Source of the DNA: Vesta saturnalis | Lineage: Eukaryota; Arthropoda; Insecta; Coleoptera; Lampyridae | Length of the DNA: 64,000 bases | Assembly: GCA_036346205.1 (NCBI GenBank) | Contig: JARFJB010001945.1 | Coordinates: 2,545,001 to 2,609,000, forward strand | Direction of reading: 5' to 3' | The notes under the pieces: generated by a model | The model's database searches: none | Told to the model about the DNA's origin: nothing | The model's input: only the letters and a program-made list of their open reading frames with translations | In this document: positions 35,601 to 50,600 of the stretch, piece after piece | Position numbering within the stretch: position 1 is the stretch's first letter | Layout of the letters: the number at the start of each line of letters is the position of its first letter | Made by a program: the position numbers and the translations under genes

Positions 35601-38600
35601 CAAAAAAATTAAATGCATTGGTATGACTTTTTTTCATGAACAAGTAGCCAAATGATGCCTAAACACGCTCGCGAAAACCGCATCTCGATATCTTGTTCCT
35701 AACCTAAAATATCAGCCAAAGAAAACTTTTTACGGAAATCCCTTAAATTTTTATTTTTTTTTACTATATTTTTCTGGAATTGTTTCTATTATGTAAGTTG
35801 TGGCCCTAAAAAGGACCGATTTAAAGGAGGAAGGTTTTTAATGCCCCCGTAAATGTTCGAAATGATGACCATCACGCTCTATGCATTGCTGAAGCCTCTC
35901 ATGACTAGACAAAACTGCAGCTTCAATTTCGGCTCTCGGCATGTTACGTATTGCGTTACGAATCCGGTTTTTCATATCTTCTCTAGTAGTAAGTTGAGTC
36001 CGAAACACGATGTCCTTTAAGCGCCCCCATAAATAAAAATCGAGGCAAGTTAAGTCTGGCGATCGCGGAGGCCATGGAAACAGACTTCCTCGCTGTTGAA
36101 ATACTGCATTAATATGCTCTCGCATATTAATAGCAAAATGTGCTGGGCAACCATCCAACTGCAAAAACAATTTTTGCCTTGTTTCCAGAGGCACATATTC
36201 CAACAACAACGGTAATTGATTGGCCAAAAGTCAATAAATACATTGCCATTTAGGGGTTGCTCGAAAAAATATGGCCCAATAATTCTGCCTCCCAGTATTC
36301 CACACCATACATTTAAACTCCAACGTCCTTGGCACTGAACTTCACGCAACCAATGGGGATTTTCTGCAGACCAATAATGCATATTGTGCAGATTGACTCT
36401 CCCGTCACTACTGAAGGTGGCTTCATCGGTCCAAAGAATTTGAAATAAAAATTCTCTATTTTCGCGTATCATGCCTAACATCCAATGGAAATAGTCTAAC
36501 CTTCGATAAAAATCATCCTCTTTCAAGGCCTGATGCAAAACGACATGATATGGGTGCATTCTTAAAGTAATTAAAAAAAGTTTAAACGAATACCTATATA
36601 TTTTTATGGCCATTAGAACTTACCTATGGTCCTTCAAAATATTTTGAACCGTTGTCCGTGATATGCCCAACTCAGTGGATAATGCTCTTGTGCTAACATG
36701 AGGGTTTCCTTCAATATAGCCCAGTACACGGTTAATATTTTCTTGTGTTCTTCCAATTCTTTGCCGTTGAAACGTAGGCCGAAAACTACCATTGGTTCGT
36801 AAGCTCGCCACTAATCGGGGAAAAACTCTTACATCTCAAGGACGCCGATTTGGATATCGAGCCGCGTAAACTCTTTTAGCTACTGCGGCATTCTGAAGAC
36901 ATTCAAAATAAACGGCAAGCATATCAACAGCTTCATTATTCGTAAAACGCATTTTGAAAGCACAAAAATTGCTCAAAGTAACGCGAAAGTATTGACAACT
37001 ATTGACAATTTGAGGATTATGTATGTTTTGTTTGGGTATCTGTTTCCATTGCCTGCTTCTATTAATTGTATTTTTCGTATATATCCATAGTGAATATGCA
37101 TTTAAACAAACAAAAAATAGGCCTTTCGTATAACTTTTAGCATTGCTTACTTCCCCGTAGTAATTTCAAAAAGGGTGATTTTATTCTGGTGAATAAATTT
37201 ACAAACATTTAAAATCGCAATTTCTAGGTAACCTATTCAGAGCCGAAATTGAAGCTGCAGTTTTGTTTACCCATAAGAGGCCTCAACATTTCGAACATTT
37301 ACGGGGGCATTAAAAACCTTCCTCCTTTAAATCGGTCCTTTTTAGGGCCACAACTTACATAATAGAAACAATTCCAGAAAAATATAGTTAAAAAAAGTAA
37401 AAATTTAAGGGATTTTCGTATAGTTTTCTTTGGCCGATATTTTAGGTTAGGAACAAGATATCGAGATGCGGTTTTCGCCAGCTTGTTTAGGCATCATTTA
37501 GCTACTTGTTCATGAAAAAAAGTCATACCAATGCATTTAATTTTTTTGCGAAAATTAACCGTTTCTGTCGGAATGTCGAACAAAGCCCTCTGGCGACGAC
37601 ATGTGAAACTAACAAAACTGCAATTGTTTTAACATTTGTAGCCCAAGAAAAGCTCTTTTAAACGCGCCCAAGTTTGTTAAAATCGGATTAGCCGTTTCGA
37701 AGATACGCGGGGTGATTTAAGGAAACCTTTGAATACCCCCCACCACTTCATTTTTATAGATACGTCAAAAATTGCCAAACAAAAAAAGTTCAGATTATCC
37801 TCGACTTCAAAGATCAGTTATTTTTTTATTAGGTTAATAGAGCAGAATTCACAGAAACATCACTTTTTTAGATTCAAGATTGCAGTTACGCCCCCTAGCG
37901 GCCATTTCAGAAACTTGAAAATATTTTCCAGGTTTTTGTATTGGCCGTTAATTAAATAGTTTCCCAGATACAGTACCTCGCATTCTTAGTTGGCCACCCT
38001 GTACAGAGCGTATTGATTGATAATGCTCAACAATATACGTAGTATAGTTCTTGTCGCAACTAAAATATTTTCTTAGTAAGTTTTTCTCATTTTAGCTTTG
38101 TTAATAACAAGCTTTTGGCTTTTTTTTTCAAAAACAATGTATTTCCCTCATTTACGGCCGGATTTAAAAAATAAAACATGATATAAAATTGACGTCTTAT
38201 TATCTACAGCTCTTGTTATGCATTTTGTTCCATAATGTGAATAAACAAAATGGGAGCAATATAAAATAGTATATTCAATGAGTGTGTAATAGCCATTACA
38301 CACTAGTAAAATTCTATACTTTTTCTATGACAATCTACGTTTTGATACAAGTTTCAGCAACATTAGTTGCCGTTCAGTTCAAGAATGCTATAACATTATG
38401 CAGGTTAATATATAACAAAATTTATATACAACTTTAAAGATAACAAGTTTAATAAGAAAATTAACATTATGTGACTTGAAATGTATAAAACTAACAACGA
38501 AGTTTAATTATTGCTATTGTGAGTAATAACGTTAATTGTTATATTATTTGAACAATTGTTAAAAATTAATGAGGGTTTGGAGTTGAGGTTCATATTAATT

Positions 38601-41600
38601 GTCTTGTTAGTTGACGAGGATGGTACTTCATTTTTTGTGGTGGAATTTTGTTTTAGCGATTTTAAAATTTTATCTGCAGTATCAATTTTATTTCTCATGG
38701 ATACATCTACATATCCTTCAGCCACTGCTGTTGAATTCCAACCACCGTGTCTTTTTAAAACAGTAATATCACCACCTGCATCTACAAGTAAAGTGGTGGA
38801 AGATCTTCAGAAGCAGTGTCCTGTGTCCATTTCCGGATTTGGTAATATTAAAAAAGTAGCGATATTTCTTTCCATTCATCCAAATTTATTAATGCCGATT
38901 TTTTGAGATGTGACCTTTCCCTTCTGATAATTTCAAAAAATGAATTGCATTTAACATTAGCGGGGCGGAGATCAATATATTTCTTGCAAATGCCATAGAA
39001 ATTGCCAGTTACCATAAATTTTCTAACTACATTTGTTTTAGTTTTGGGAATAGTTGTTAATATACCTGACTTAAGTTCTTCAACATCCTCAATATTCATG
39101 GCATACAGTTCGTTTGCACGACAGGCCCCATAATTTCCATAATTAGTGCAACCTTAAAATGTTTTTTTGTAAATACTCAAATATGTTTAAGTGTAGTTTA
39201 CGAATTTCTTATCTTTGTTGCCAGATATTCATAGTCCGATGCACTGTTAATAAACTCAGTAATTTGATCTGAAGTAAACGTTTTTGCTTTTTTCGCCTGA
39301 TAACCTGCAAATTTTCGTTTTAGAAATGCACGTAATTTTCCATAATTTTCAATGTTGATGTTATGATATATGTTAAGAGTACTTCTTAACATCGAATACT
39401 GTGTCCATAACGACGATGATTTATATTTTCCAGTTAGTTCTCCGAAATATGCCAAAAGAACATTTTCAGAAAACGAATTAACGCTCTTTAAGCATCTCCA
39501 ATCCATAAAAACCTTATATGTAAATTCGTATTTCTTTTTGGATTTTTCAGGTAATAAATTTATAGTCGTAATTTTAGCAGCCTCAGAAATCTCTAGGGGC
39601 GTGCAGAGTTGTTCACAGTCACTATCGGAACTCATATTTTAAAATAATAACGAATCGAAAATGAACGCGGTTTATTTAATGCCAATTAGAATTTTTTCTT
39701 AAAAGTAAAGCAATTGTATTACGCGGAGTACCTATGTCACTTTTACGACACGCACGCTAAGATCAGATTTCATAGGTGTGAGTTATGACAAATAGGTGGT
39801 TTGTGATTGGCTATAACTTGTTAGTTATGAAGTATAATTCACAGATATGAATTATACTAGGCATTACTTACTTAAAATTGCATACTTAATTAATACATTA
39901 TTTAATAGTCATATAAAAACTTTATTACTAGATACTTCAACAATGGCTTTATATTATTATTATTTAAATTAATTGCAGTGGTTGTTTCTTTTATTTTAAT
40001 ATAATGATGAAAAAATGTTTTCATAGTGACAACTTTTTTAATTATACCAGAATTGTCTTTAATTTCTCCCGCAACAGTTCGACGAATTTCTGAAAAATTG
40101 CATTTGAAAAACAAAAAAATGTTTCAAACAAAACTTATTGACAAGGAACGTTGCATTTAATAGAATAAAGAAACTCTTTTCCAAATTTATGAAACCATTT
40201 TTGAAATATTAAGTAATGAAGATTTTATATCATGGCCATTTTGTTCATACACATTTAAAAAAAGTGTCGTAACAAGAATTATAGATAAAATTCCAAAGCA
40301 TAGTTTGTTTTTGAAATTCGGCCATAAATAAGGGAAATATGACATTTTTTTGAAAATCAAAAGAAGTTGTTTAAACCAAAGCTCAAATGAGAAAAAGTTT
40401 CTGAGAAAATACATTACTCTGAAGAAATCTAATAATAATAATAAAAATAATAATAACCTTTATTATACAGAAAAGCCCCTTTTATACATCATTTATAACA
40501 TAAAGATATAAATAACTATAATATATAAGTTGAATTTCAAAAAATAACGCACTATAACTTAAAACACCTTAAAATCATAAAACGGTAAAGTATACTCTAC
40601 GCAGTACATCTATTCATTATTTTTCTGATCACAGACATTTTAAAAGAATTCAATGATCCAACATACCAATCATATGTAGATGATTCATTTCCTCATCATA
40701 CGACGGACGCTATCATTATAAGCAAAGTTTTATTTAGACTACCCTATATAAAAGGTATACACAGATCTGGTATGAGTATTACAGAAAATTTTTATTTGTT
40801 CCAATAAACTTGGACAATCACCATTCACTAATTTATAAAGAAAGAATAGGTTGTGTACTTTCCTTCTTGATTCCAGTGATGGCATATTTAATTGTTGTAT
40901 TGCAGAATATTCACCTGGTCAGTGTCGCATTCCGACTTTAAACTCTAGCAGTGTTAAGACATTTATTTTGAATTTTTTTAAATTTTGTCAATCTCTACTT
41001 TATAGAATGACGGCCAGATGACCGATGCATATTCCAATAGACTTCTTACGAATGAACAAAACAAAGCTCATAAACTGCATTGGCTCAAGTTTTTCGAAAC
41101 ATGCGTGCTTTATCAGATATTAAATTCACGTGATGTTTAAAATTCAGTTCTTTATCGAAATAGACTCCTAGATTTTTAACTTTAGTAACTCTATTTAATA
41201 CTGTGTTATTGATTTTATAATCATACTCTGTAACATTTTTGCATCCGCCGAAAGAAATAACACAATAAATACACTTTGTTAGATTGGCACCATGATGATA
41301 ATCTATTTAAATCTTGCTGAATACACACATGATCTTGATAATTTTCGAAAAATCACGCTCACACTTTGGCTACGACCCAGTAAGAACGTCGCCAACCACT
41401 TTATAACTAAAACCCAATAGCTCCAATTTTCTTAATAACAACGAATGACACTAACTGAATCAAACGCTTTAGAAAATTCCGTATACCTACACAGCATCCA
41501 CTTGCTTACCATTTTCTAACGCTCGCCAAACATATTGTTTATAAACCAGTAAATTAGATACAGTAGATCTACCAGTATAGAATCCATATTGAACGTCAGG

Positions 41601-44600
41601 AATTATTTGATGTGAATTCCAAGATATTTGATCCGCGCCAAATTTATGGAACTATTTAGGCACAATTGATTGTTAATAATCAAATTCTGTTCTCCAGAAT
41701 ATATGTTTCCACACACTTTGTATCTCACCAGTTTCAAGTGAATGATAAAACAGCTTAAATATTGGAAAACACAAACAGTATGGTTGATCATTTTAAATCG
41801 ACACACACTATGTAGTTACCAAATATCTGTCATTTAAATTTAATACATCACTTGCAATTGCCTTTTGAAGCGGAAACGATTGTATTGTTATTAATTTATC
41901 TGAATTATTACCTTTCAACTCACATATGCAACGGAAATTTTTTTTATTATAGTTAAATCGACTTACTACCTTATTTTACGACGTTCGACAAAGTTTGGCC
42001 GAGATCGGTGCCTGTGTGTGCACGTGTGCCGATGGTAGACCCAAGAAACTCCCAGTTTTATAATCGAATATCTGGATCAGTACTCATTTAAAACCAACGT
42101 GTGGTGCGGAGTATTTGGCTATCAAATAGTTGGACCGCATTTCTTTAGGGAAAAATCGATAGCTGTGGGGTACCGAAACTAATGAGAGTAGGAGGTTTTC
42201 GATAATGAGGACCTTAATACCAACAAACTCTATAGTATCAGCTTAATGGCGCACCAATACATCAAACTGTTACGGTAATTCCGCGCACCAATCAAGTCTT
42301 TAGAAGCAACGTTACAGGACGGGATTGAGAGTATAATTGGCCACCCAGATCGCTTGACCTTTTGGACTTTTTCTTATGGGGTTATTTAAAGCAAAACGTT
42401 TATAAAAGTAGACCATTTACTGGTACTCAGCATTTATAAATACAATTCGGGAGTACTGCACAAGTATAACACCCCAGTTTTTCAGTTGTATTTATTAAAT
42501 AAAAATGTAGCGGTTGTTTATTTAAACCATAAAACTGTTTAAATTTTACAACAATCATGCTTAACTACTGTCATTACTGTTATTTAATTTAAATGACATT
42601 CCAAATAATAGATTACATCATAACAACTAAACAGTATTATATGATGTTCATGAAGACGTAAATTATACCAATTAGTAACTTATATTATTAACTTTCGTTT
42701 TTAAATAAATATATTTGTCAAAAACAGCAAAAAAAAAATTAATTTTAGCTGAGCTTGATGAAATTTTTACATATGGTTATAATATTGCAAAAAAAACAAC
42801 TTTTTAAATGACATTATGCGGAATTTGGCCTGTTTTTTTTTTTGAAAAAAATGTCAATTTTGTTTTTAGTGACAAGTGTCTATATTAATTTTGGTCTAAT
42901 TTAAAGCAAAAACTAATACCGAAGTACAATTTCATGTAAGCCCATTAGTAAAAATATTTCCCGTATGTTAGTATCTGTGATAATTCTAGATCGATACATT
43001 CTTGAAATTTCGTATTTAAGCTTAATTTTATTTCTCCTGGAGTTGATTAGATTTTGCCAAAAATTCAACGGTAGAGGGGAAGGTTATTAGACACAGTTTT
43101 TGATTTCTATCAAATATTTCTGAAACAGTTTCACATTTCAAACATATACAAACACTAGCACATAGATTTTAAATTTGTAAATACATTATGTTCTATGTAA
43201 TTTTTTTATACGGCGCTTGTTTTTTTAAATATCTGGATAACGATCAATTTTATAGAAAAAGTGTAAACATATTTTTTAAAGATAATGTAATTTTGCTTCA
43301 CTTTTCTTTATCACATTTCTTAATACAAAGCCAAATAAACTTTAAAAATTAATTAAATAAATTAGGGTTAAATGCAAGAACAACCACCTGGTCGATCTTC
43401 GCTCTTGATATGTTTAACAATTACATGTTATCGCCATAAAACAAATAAAGGCCTTTATTATTATTTAAAATGCGTAAACTGTATTCGATATTTGTATAGA
43501 AGTGGGCGACTTTAAGATCTTTTTATGAAAATGTAAACTTTCACCATTAACACTCATAATAAAATACTTATCTTTTTTGGGATTTTTTTAATGGTGTACT
43601 TTAAATTAAAACATATGTTTTAATTTTTCAAATTTGACAAAATTGTTTACTACATCTTTAACAATTTTTAACAAACATTACTACTGACGAAGATAACTGT
43701 AAGTGTTATCGAAACGTTTAGATTGTATAATTTAAAGTACACCATTAAAAAAATCCCAAAAAAGATAAGTATTTTATTAAGATCTTTTTGTTCAAGTGTG
43801 TGTTGTTCTACAGCAGATTTTTTTTTAATTACTGTTATAAATGTAACAATCGGTGAGGCAGACAACAGGTTTTAAATAAAGTCTGTAACTCGAGAAAAAT
43901 AGTTTGTTGACTAAAATAGTGCCTTTCTTCTATTAACTATGACAATGTTTAAAACTATCAATGGCAAAATGTGATGTACATTACAATTTATAGAAAATTG
44001 ACAGTTAATTATTCTATAAATGAATAACATATCAATGATACTGAACATTACATACCAACTTAAAGCTGAATAATTTAAGTTTAAATTATATAAACCATAT
44101 CACACAGTTATAAATGAACACCTTTAAGCTCACTACAAAAAATATGTTAACCGATCATTATGAAATTAACTAGCTTCTCATTTCCATAATACACTATTTT
44201 TTCTTAGATAACCAGGATTCTAACGGTGTTCTTTGAAGATATACATTTGCAATTTCATTGCTGCACCAATTTATGAAAAAATAGTAAATATTATTAGTAA
44301 AAAACTTTTAAAAGCACTTAGAAAACTAGGGTCTTAGGATCCTTGTTAGTGGTGTTGAACAAACTGCCTCCTTCAACCATTGATTGTTCACTACTTTAAC
44401 TATATTTAGCGTTTTATACTGTAGAGTGGTGTTCCCAACTTCCAGCAGTGTAGCCAATTTTCGTGCGAAATTTTCAAGCAATGTTTAGATAGTAGCTATA
44501 CCATCAGATGAGTCAGAAATTTTAAATCACACTGTTCAATTTATACAGGGACATTTTTTAACTCCGAACATAGTGGACACTTAGTCCCTATGTTCAATTT

Positions 44601-47600
44601 TAAAAACACAGGTCAATGCATATAATGTAATCATAATGAAGTAGGTAACCAATCTGACGTTAAAATAACTTTGACATTTAAAAAATGAAACGTCTGAATT
44701 ATTATTGTTATTGTGATAAAATAAATTAAAAATGTATTCAACTGAAGAAAAAATTCAAGTAATACATTTATACAATGCCAATCAGAGCATAAGAAATTTT
44801 TCGGTAAAGTATCCCAATAGACCAATTCCACCGATTGGAACCATTTTCAACATTATTTCGAAATTTAATAACCACGTATGCGTCGAGTATAAACACCACA
44901 AAATAAATAGAACAAATTATGTTTAACAGAAGAAAATAAATTAAACATCTTATGCGCTGCAGAAGAATAATGTTATAATTCATGATACTAAAGAACTCAA
45001 AGATCGGATAAGGCATGCTTGTAGTGCCCTTGATCCAAATTTGATCAAAAATGCTGTTCAAGGTTTTCATAATAGGCTGACATATTGTCTAGAACGTGAA
45101 GGTGGCCATTTCAAATATTTACTGAAGTAATATCATGTCTTACCTGTTCTTGTTACCTGGTTAAAAAATGTCACAAACATTAAAGCTACATTTACATTCA
45201 ATTTGAATTTGGCTTAGCACTGAAATCGGTACGCTTGCATAATACGAAATACATGATACCATAAATTGATAAATTGAATGTAAATGCACCTTTATAATTT
45301 ACTTTGCTTGAATCGTCTTGACATTTGATTTCAGCCATTTTTTATAATTTGTGTTCAGTATAATTGGTTGCATAGCAAAGGCTCAGATTGTATTGACCTG
45401 TGTTTTTTAAAATTGAACAGAGGGACTAAATGTGGACCATGTTCAGAGCTAAAAAAAATGTCCCTGTATACAGTGAAGTATAGCGTATTGGAGGTGTATT
45501 TTTTCTAGGTGCGTGAAATTAATTCATATTAATTATGTTATTTGTCACTCGCATTTCGCTGTCTTCTCTTATTTACTTTTCCGTTTGAATACCAACACAA
45601 TTGCAAGCCGCACCAATGTCAGTGATTGTATGGCTAAATTTTTGAACAGTGCTCTTCTTTAACATCGATGTAAACTACACATAAAATTAACAATCTTAAA
45701 AGAAGATACCTATATTTTAAGATAGAAGAGTTCACCTTAAGTTAGTTCAAGCTTGTGTTCTTTCCATTACTTTTTTATTTAATACAGAAGTTCCTAATTA
45801 TTCTTTTATTAATTCACATCAGATTGAAATTTTGAAAGAATAAGTGTTTTGTAACTGTGGTCTCTTATTAGTCGAGTTGATTGGCCTATTTCCACAGTTT
45901 TTGCTTTTATAGCGCGACGTTTCGGAATCGGACTCTGCTTCTGTCATCGGAGTTGGTCCTGAGAAGGACTAATTTCGCACTTGACTACTCTCAGATTCGA
46001 ACTTTAGTACCTTTCACTTACAAGTCTGACACCTTTACCGCTGAGCCATTGAGTAATCCAATATATATTTTTTAGAACAAAGATTACATTTTTTCGTGGT
46101 TGCGCAGTAGCTTATTGCGCATGTTGCGCCTAAGCTCTTCGCGCATTATTGGAATCCATATGAGTGCAAAATCAGTCCTTAGGACTAAGCCTGATGACGA
46201 AAGCAGTCCGCTTCCGAAACGTCCCGCTATAAAAGCAAAAACTGTGGAAACAAGCCGATCAACTCAATTAATATGAGACCACAGTTACAAAACACTTATA
46301 ATACGACACTAGTAAGTATTTAATTTCTACAGTGTCACCATTAAAGTCTGCAACATCGGAAATATTTATATTAATAGACATTAATAGGCATTCGATTTTG
46401 CTTAAAATTAGACGTAAAATAATACGGACACTTGTCACTAACTGTCATTTGTTACCCCTGTGAAGATTGGCATCTTCAAAAAAATTCAAAAATGTTATTT
46501 TTTGGCCGAATTTCGAAACAATGGCTTAATTTTTATTTAACCCAGATATGCCTACTGTTCGTTTAAACGAACACTGTGCAGGTCTCTACAAAAATTTTTT
46601 TTTGTTTTTACTTGAACTCGTAATAGGTGGCGCAGGCTACATTATTTGAAAAAAAACGTTAGTCAATCAATTTGTGGTGTTTTGAAATTAATTGTGGGTG
46701 ATTTTGTGGTGTAAACATTATTTTATAAAAAGTGACACTTTACAATGGCGACTCCAGTTGATCTCCGATTAGTTAAGTGAGTAAAATATTACGTTTTTCA
46801 ATTCAGAGCGCGTTGCAACGTATAAAACAAGTTAAATAGATATTGAGGTTATATATATTGCAAATTTCAAATCAAAACTTAAAATGGTTTTTGTTTTAAC
46901 CCTTGCTAAACTTGTCTGTACGTTTTAACGGACAGTACACGGGTACATTTATTCACTGTTAAATTCATACTACTCCAAGTACTTCTACTAATAATGCAGC
47001 CGGGATTGTAATTTTACCTCCTATAAACGCGAATGATGACCTCACAGATGACGATTCAGGAGACGAACAAGATTTAGAAATAAATTATTTACCAGCCTCA
47101 CAATTATTAGCCGAAGCCGAAGTTTTCTATAACGACGACAAGTACGACGATGAAGAATGGGATGAATGTGATAAATTACCTCTATCACAGTATGGCAAAT
47201 CTAAACAAAAGAATAAATATTATATACAAATGGGAAAAGTCTGATCTCAGCACTCCACATTTCAATAAAATATGGGAACCTGTTTTCACGGTCGCAAATG
47301 AAAGTTTATCATCGCAACTCTTTTCTAAATTTTTTGATGAAGAAATTATAGAAATGTTAGTTTATTTTACTAATATGTATGCTTCAAAGCGAAATAGGAC
47401 GGCTGACATCACAATAGCAGAAATGAAATGTTTTTTGGGAGTGTTATTATTGAGCGGATATTGTACAGTTAGTCGTCGAAGAATGATGTGGGAAAATTGT
47501 GAAAATACACGTAACAACGCTGTTGCTAATGCAATTAGTCGAGATCGTTTTGAACACATGATCAATATTCACTGTTGTGATAACGATAATCTTGACAAAA

Positions 47601-50600
47601 ACGATCGGTTTTCTAAGGTTGGGCCTTTATTTGATAAAATAAACAAAAAATGCTTAGAAAATGCTCCTCAAATGGAACAACACCGCATTGATGAAGCAAT
47701 GGTTCCATATTTTGGTAGACATCTCGGTAAGCAATTTATAAAGGGAAAACCTGTTAGGTACGGCTATAAGCTGTGGGTATGGTGCGACATATTATAGGTA
47801 CATTATCTGGTATGAACCCTATCAAGGAGCAAAATCGGAGATGGCTGAGCATAAAAACTTAGGGCTAGGTCCTTCAGTTATTGTGACCTATCCTGATGTT
47901 CTTTGTTCTAAAATAAGGGCACTGTATCACCTTTTTTTTGATAACTTTTTTGCGAACGTTCCATTGATTGAACAACTGAAATCAAAGCAACAGCTACTCT
48001 ACGTGAAAATAAAAGAGCTAAATGTCCCTTACCTACTAACAAAATATTCAAGAAAACTAAAAGAGGAAGCTGGGATTTTCGATCAACGTTCAATTGTTAT
48101 TACAACCTGGAACGACAACAACATAGTAAACGTTCTATCAAACTTTGTAGGCGTGCAACCAACGCATACAGTCTCTCGCTTTTCACGGACTGAAAAAAAA
48201 GGATCAATATCGAACAACCGCAAAATATCAAAGTTTATAATAAATTCATGGGTTTATATAGAACAGGAATTAGAGGAAAGAAGTGGTACTTTTGATTGAT
48301 TGCACACATGTTAGATTTGTCAGTGCAAAACGCATGGATTTTACATAAAAAAATCGAAAATGGAAAACTAGATCATTTAGCTTTTTGCAGAAGGGTAGCT
48401 ATGGCACTGCTTGAAACCAACACTCAGCGAAATTACAATAAACGATCTAGACACTCTAATCTGGAAAACGCTGACTCTAGGTATGATAGAATGGATCACC
48501 TTGTAGGAACTCAAGAGAAACCAACACGTTGCAGAGTGTGCCATAAACCCGTTGCAACTATTTGCACTAAGTGCAAAGCCGTACTTCATGTGCGGTGTTT
48601 TATTGATTATCACTCACGAACATAAAAGTTATAATAAAAGACATTATTTAACACGTTATTTTTGTGTGTTTAGAAAAAATAAAAATTTTTCTTAAATATT
48701 AATAATTCAATACTTATATGCTTACTGTTCGTTTAAACGAACATCACTTTTTTAATATAAAAACGTTTTTTTAACAAAAATTTTTTATTAGACATTGATT
48801 CTTGTGCCAATAGGAGAAACATATCCAAAATTTATGAAAAAATTCGAAAAAAAATGTTTCAGGCATATCTGGGTTAATAGATACAACCGAAAAACTTAAA
48901 ACACTTTAAATTGTTATGCTTATGAATTTTAGGTAACAATAAGAATTAAAAAGGAAGAAATTAGGTACCTAATTAAATATCATAAAACGTGTAGTTTTAA
49001 ATAATTTACTACCTAGATTTCAGTATATCTTTCGTCACGCCCAATACAAACAACGGTTATTCTAGTAAGGTATTTTGGATAAATTGAGGTATTATAGTTG
49101 TGCAGCACTCCCAAATTGGTTTTATAAATACTGAATACCAGTAAATCGTCTACTTTTATAAACTGTTTGCTTTAAATAACTTTGCTTCTAAAGATTTGAT
49201 TGGCGCGCGGCTTTACTGCGACAGTTCCATGTATAGGTGCGTCATCAAGCTGATACCAGACAGTTTGTCTGGTATTAAGGTCTACATTAACCAAAACCTC
49301 CTAATCTCATTAGCTAAAAAAATTTGGGATCTCTCAACTATCAAATTTTCCCTAAAGAAATATGGTCCAATTCTTGATTGCCAAATACACCGCATCACAT
49401 TTTTTTGATTGATTATAAAGGAATACTGATCCTGATATTCGATTGTAAAACCGGGATTTTCTTGGGTCCACCATGGGCAATTAAATTTTGGGAATAAAAT
49501 TTTATTTTACATTTTCCCTCTTATAACTGGCTGTTCTTGTAATATTTGAGATACTGGTTGCTTCCATTTTCAATAACAATTAAACAAACATTAAGTGCGT
49601 TTTCGTTGCACGTGGTTTTTTAAAATGATTTTCTACATAACCACTTTGCTTAAACTTTGCCATTATTCCTACCAAGTACTGTATTGAATGTTTCTTTCTG
49701 GATGTCCCTGTATAAAAATATTAACCATTTGTCGGTATGGTGTTTTGCCACATATTACAACAATTTCTATTTTTCCTGACGAGACATTATTTAGTTACAA
49801 AAAAATTACCAAAAATAATTTGACAATGAAATTAATTTGTCATGGCCTACTTAATTTATTTATTTAATAACATTTAAAAATTCTTTTCCTTTAAGTTACC
49901 TTTTAAGAAATACTCTTTTAAAAAGTTATTAAAAAAATGTACCATAATTCAGGTAATTCTATTTGAATTGTGTTAGATTTTACATTTATATTTATTAAAT
50001 AAAAAATTAAGCTCTTGTTGTTTTGTGCAAAACCACAAAACTGTTTAAACATTGCAACACTCACACTTAAGTTTTTAGACTAATTTTAATTCGTCTTTAA
50101 CGGCGTAAGTTTGTACTAATCATGTCACTTTGGTTTCAAATCAAATTTGTCTCAAAAATAGTAAAAAAGCAATTTCCTCTAAGCTTGATGATGATTTGGC
50201 ATATGGTCATACAATTGCAAAAGAAACTTTTTCAAATGACACTTTTTGAAATTCGTTCAAAAAATCCAATTTCTGCTTTTTTTTCTGGCACGAAATGAAT
50301 GACACTTAGTGACAAGTTTCCATATTAGTTACCAATAGTAGTAACCAATGCCAAAGTACAATTTCAAGTAAGTCTAAATAAAAAAATTTCCAAATGTTGC
50401 AGACTTAATCGTGACATTGTATACCGCAGTCATCATCAACATCATTGTTAAAGTACATTTCTTACTTGATATAATTTATACAAAGACCTTTATAATTAAT
50501 CACTTTTTATTACTAGTATCAAAAATGCAAGCAATGGGTTTGAATCGATCAGTTTTTACTTCAGGTACTACTTTGGCACATCTTCTTCAAAATGGTTGTA

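Noticed and set aside
39902..40414. Minus-strand frames as Crypton N-terminal exons
   Set aside because: No similarity to recombinase motifs and no splice structure linking them to 39635.
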